In this document: piece by piece, positions 14,423 to 16,015 of the stretch
Layout of the letters: each line of letters begins with the position of its first letter
Numbering within the stretch: the stretch's first letter is position 1
Assembly (NCBI GenBank): GCA_016938515.1
Contig: JAFGUM010000232.1
Location: forward strand, 1-16,015
Source of the DNA: Spirochaetales bacterium
Lineage (GTDB): Bacteria > Spirochaetota > Spirochaetia > Treponematales > UBA12059
DNA length: 16,015 nucleotides
Reading direction: 5' to 3'
Notes under the pieces: generated by a model
The model's input: the letters and a program-made list of their open reading frames with translations, nothing else
What the model was told of the DNA's origin: nothing
The model's database searches: none
Position numbers and translations under genes: made by a program

Positions 14423-15252
14423 TGAGGCGCGGACGGCTGAACCCCATGACACTCCTGGCGTACGCGGTGCTGACCGCGGGGTCTATCCTTATGTTCGGGC
14501 CGGTCATCTGGATTGGATTGTCGTCATTCAAGGATCTGGCAGAAATATACCAGTCTCCACCGACATTCTTTCCGAAAAAGTGGGTGTTTACCAACTATAC
14601 CGAAGCTATCAGGCAGTTTCCGTTTCTGCGATACCTGTGGAACAGCGTGTTTGTGACCGTTACTGCGACCGTACTGACGCTGCTCATCAACTCAATGGCC
14701 GCGTACGCGCTCAGCAAGTTCAGGTTCCCGGGGCGGGACGCCATTTTCGTGCTGATGCTCGCCACACTCATGATTCCGGTTCGTGTCATCATGTTGCCCG
14801 TCTATAAAATCATAGCCTGGCTGGGGCTCGCCAACACGCTCGCGGGCATAATCGTGCCGCCATCGGCGACTCCGACGGGTGTCTTTATTCTGAGGCAGTA
14901 CATGATGACCATACCCGATGAGCTCATCGACGCGGCAAAAATTGACGGCGCCAGCAATGTGCAGATTTATTCACGGATCATCCTGCCCCTGTCCGCTCCG
15001 GCTCTGGCTGTCGTCACTGTGTTCTCAGTTATGTGGCGGTGGAATGACTTCATGTGGCCGCTCATCGTCATCAACAGGGAAAAGCTGTTTACCCTACAGC
15101 TCGCGTTGGCGCGGTTCAGGGGAGAACTGGTAACCGACTGGAACTATGTACTGGCCATGACCATGCTCAGCATCGTCCCGGTGGCCGTGGTATTCGTGTT
15201 TATGCAGCGTTACCTGGTCCGTGGCATCGCGTCGACCGGGCTCAAAGGATAG
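14422..15252 (+). CDS. CUT1 ABC importer permease, MalG/UgpE type
   Basis: This 276-residue integral membrane protein is the second permease. Its EAA loop reads D170-A-A-K-I-D-G176 ... I186-I-L-P189, matching the consensus with D for E. FGPVIWIGLSSFKDLAEIY near the N-terminus and the STGLKG ending (LVRGIASTGLKG) are standard for MalG-type subunits. AAGGAGG (14408-14414) is seven bases before the ATG at 14422. A GTG at 14419 would add one residue and is possible. No ATPase gene follows: the next gene is a glycosidase. As in many CUT1 systems, the importer probably borrows a shared MsiK/MalK-like ATPase encoded elsewhere. Confidence 0.94.
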   Translation: MRRGRLNPMTLLAYAVLTAGSILMFGPVIWIGLSSFKDLAEIYQSPPTFFPKKWVFTNYTEAIRQFPFLRYLWNSVFVTVTATVLTLLINSMAAYALSKFRFPGRDAIFVLMLATLMIPVRVIMLPVYKIIAWLGLANTLAGIIVPPSATPTGVFILRQYMMTIPDELIDAAKIDGASNVQIYSRIILPLSAPALAVVTVFSVMWRWNDFMWPLIVINREKLFTLQLALARFRGELVTDWNYVLAMTMLSIVPVAVVFVFMQRYLVRGIASTGLKG

Positions 15253-15256
15253 GTAC

Positions 15257-16015
15257 ATGAAGCTGGTCAATCAGATTCCTCTTGGCGCGTGCGAAGGCTC
15301 GAATGCCAGCTTCTCGTGTGCGGGGCCGGGTGCTTCTCGTTTGCGTGTTTCCCTGCTCGAAGACTGGCTGGCGCGGGTGAGCTTTCTTCCTGAGGGAACA
15401 TGGCGTCTCGATCGCACCTGGATGATACAGGGGGCGAGTCCCGACGCAACCGTACCCAGGGAAGGCCGCTACCGGGATGACGTTTCGGTATTCAGCCAGC
15501 CATCAGCCGTTTTCGCCAAAGATGAAAACGGCGCGCGTCTGTACGGTTCACTGTTCTCGACGATGCTGTCGTATTCGACGGGGGGCCTTGCCTGGTCGCT
15601 GCCCGACGGCAGGGTGTTCGCGCGCGATCTGCCTGAGCGGGCGTATTGCCGGGATGAACACGGCACGACGGTGTGCCACTACATGGAGCGCAAGCCGGAC
15701 GAAATCTACTACGGCTTTGGCGAGCGCACCGGTCCTCTCGACAAAAAGGGCCTGCGCATGGAAATGCGCAACCTCGACGCGCTTGGGTACGATGCCGCCA
15801 CCACAGATCCGCTGTACAAGCACTGGCCCATCTACATCACGATGGTGCCATCGCTCGGTCTGGCGTACGGTCTTGTCTACGACAACCTCGCCGATACGGT
15901 CTTTGACATGGGGCGCGAGATAGACGCGTACCATGGTGACTATCGTAGCTGGAAGGCGGCGGGGGGTGACGTTGACTACTACCTCGTGTTCGGCCCGGAT
16001 CTGCCGTCGGTAGTC
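15257..16015 (+). CDS. GH31-family alpha-glycosidase, N-terminal part (runs off right edge)
   Basis: The 253 residues visible are the N-terminal beta-sandwich of a glycoside hydrolase family 31 enzyme, which releases alpha-linked glucose or xylose (or a related sugar) from oligosaccharides. The diagnostic YYGFGERTGPLDKKG is at residues 151-165, followed by MRNLDALGYDAATTDPLYKH (170-189) and WPIYITM, in the usual GH31 order. The catalytic aspartates lie beyond the window, so activity cannot be checked. There is no signal peptide, which points to a cytoplasmic enzyme acting on imported oligosaccharide. The ATG at 15257 follows the permease stop by four bases with AAAGGA upstream, so it is the fourth gene of the ABC operon. 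Alpha-glucosidase versus alpha-xylosidase cannot be decided here. Confidence 0.9.
   Translation, partial: MKLVNQIPLGACEGSNASFSCAGPGASRLRVSLLEDWLARVSFLPEGTWRLDRTWMIQGASPDATVPREGRYRDDVSVFSQPSAVFAKDENGARLYGSLFSTMLSYSTGGLAWSLPDGRVFARDLPERAYCRDEHGTTVCHYMERKPDEIYYGFGERTGPLDKKGLRMEMRNLDALGYDAATTDPLYKHWPIYITMVPSLGLAYGLVYDNLADTVFDMGREIDAYHGDYRSWKAAGGDVDYYLVFGPDLPSVV

Overview
The window is about 16 kb of GC-rich (roughly 60 percent by eye), densely coded bacterial DNA. It holds thirteen complete protein genes plus one gene cut by each edge. No RNA genes, insertion sequences, CRISPR arrays or phage genes are visible. The best guess for the host is a free-living, carotenoid-producing diderm, probably a spirochaete. 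The main clue is the sugar-binding protein at 12158-13423: it has a cleavable signal peptide without a lipobox cysteine, and its mature N-terminus reads VGGKES, a style common in spirochaete sugar-binding proteins. Pigmented spirochaetes with 1'-hydroxylated carotenoids are known, which fits the crt genes. This assignment is an inference.

Region 1 (1-3569, minus strand) is a tightly packed carotenoid operon read right to left: crtI (phytoene desaturase), crtB (phytoene synthase), cruF (carotenoid 1',2'-hydratase) and a membrane protein of the phytol/dolichol kinase-like family that runs off the left edge. The last three genes touch or overlap by 4 bp. A perfect 20-bp palindrome (3640-3659) lies between crtI and the divergent galU.

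Region 2 (3741-5629, plus strand) holds galU (UTP-glucose-1-phosphate uridylyltransferase), an overlapping yaeR/gloA2-type VOC metalloprotein and a PadR-family regulator. GalU may feed UDP-glucose to carotenoid glycosylation, but this is speculative.

Region 3 (5635-16015) is a carbohydrate-use locus built around a divergent promoter region at 11939-12157. Leftward are a six-hairpin (glycogen-debranching-type, COG3408-like) glycosidase, a membrane-anchored PIG-L/LmbE-type deacetylase, a GPH-family sugar:cation symporter, a LacI-family repressor and a GH130 glycoside phosphorylase. Rightward are a CUT1 ABC importer (binding protein and two permeases, no ATPase) and a GH31 glycosidase cut by the right edge. 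Three good sigma70-type promoters can be read (lacI, the leftward glycosidase operon, the ABC operon), each with a related sequence at its -10 region. The ABC promoter also has a perfect 9-3-9 inverted repeat at its predicted +1. The simplest reading is one LacI-controlled regulon that imports an oligosaccharide by two routes and breaks it down by deacetylation, alpha-glycoside hydrolysis and phosphorolysis. The exact glycan is not known. A mannose- and N-acetylglucosamine-containing, N-glycan-like substrate is one testable idea.
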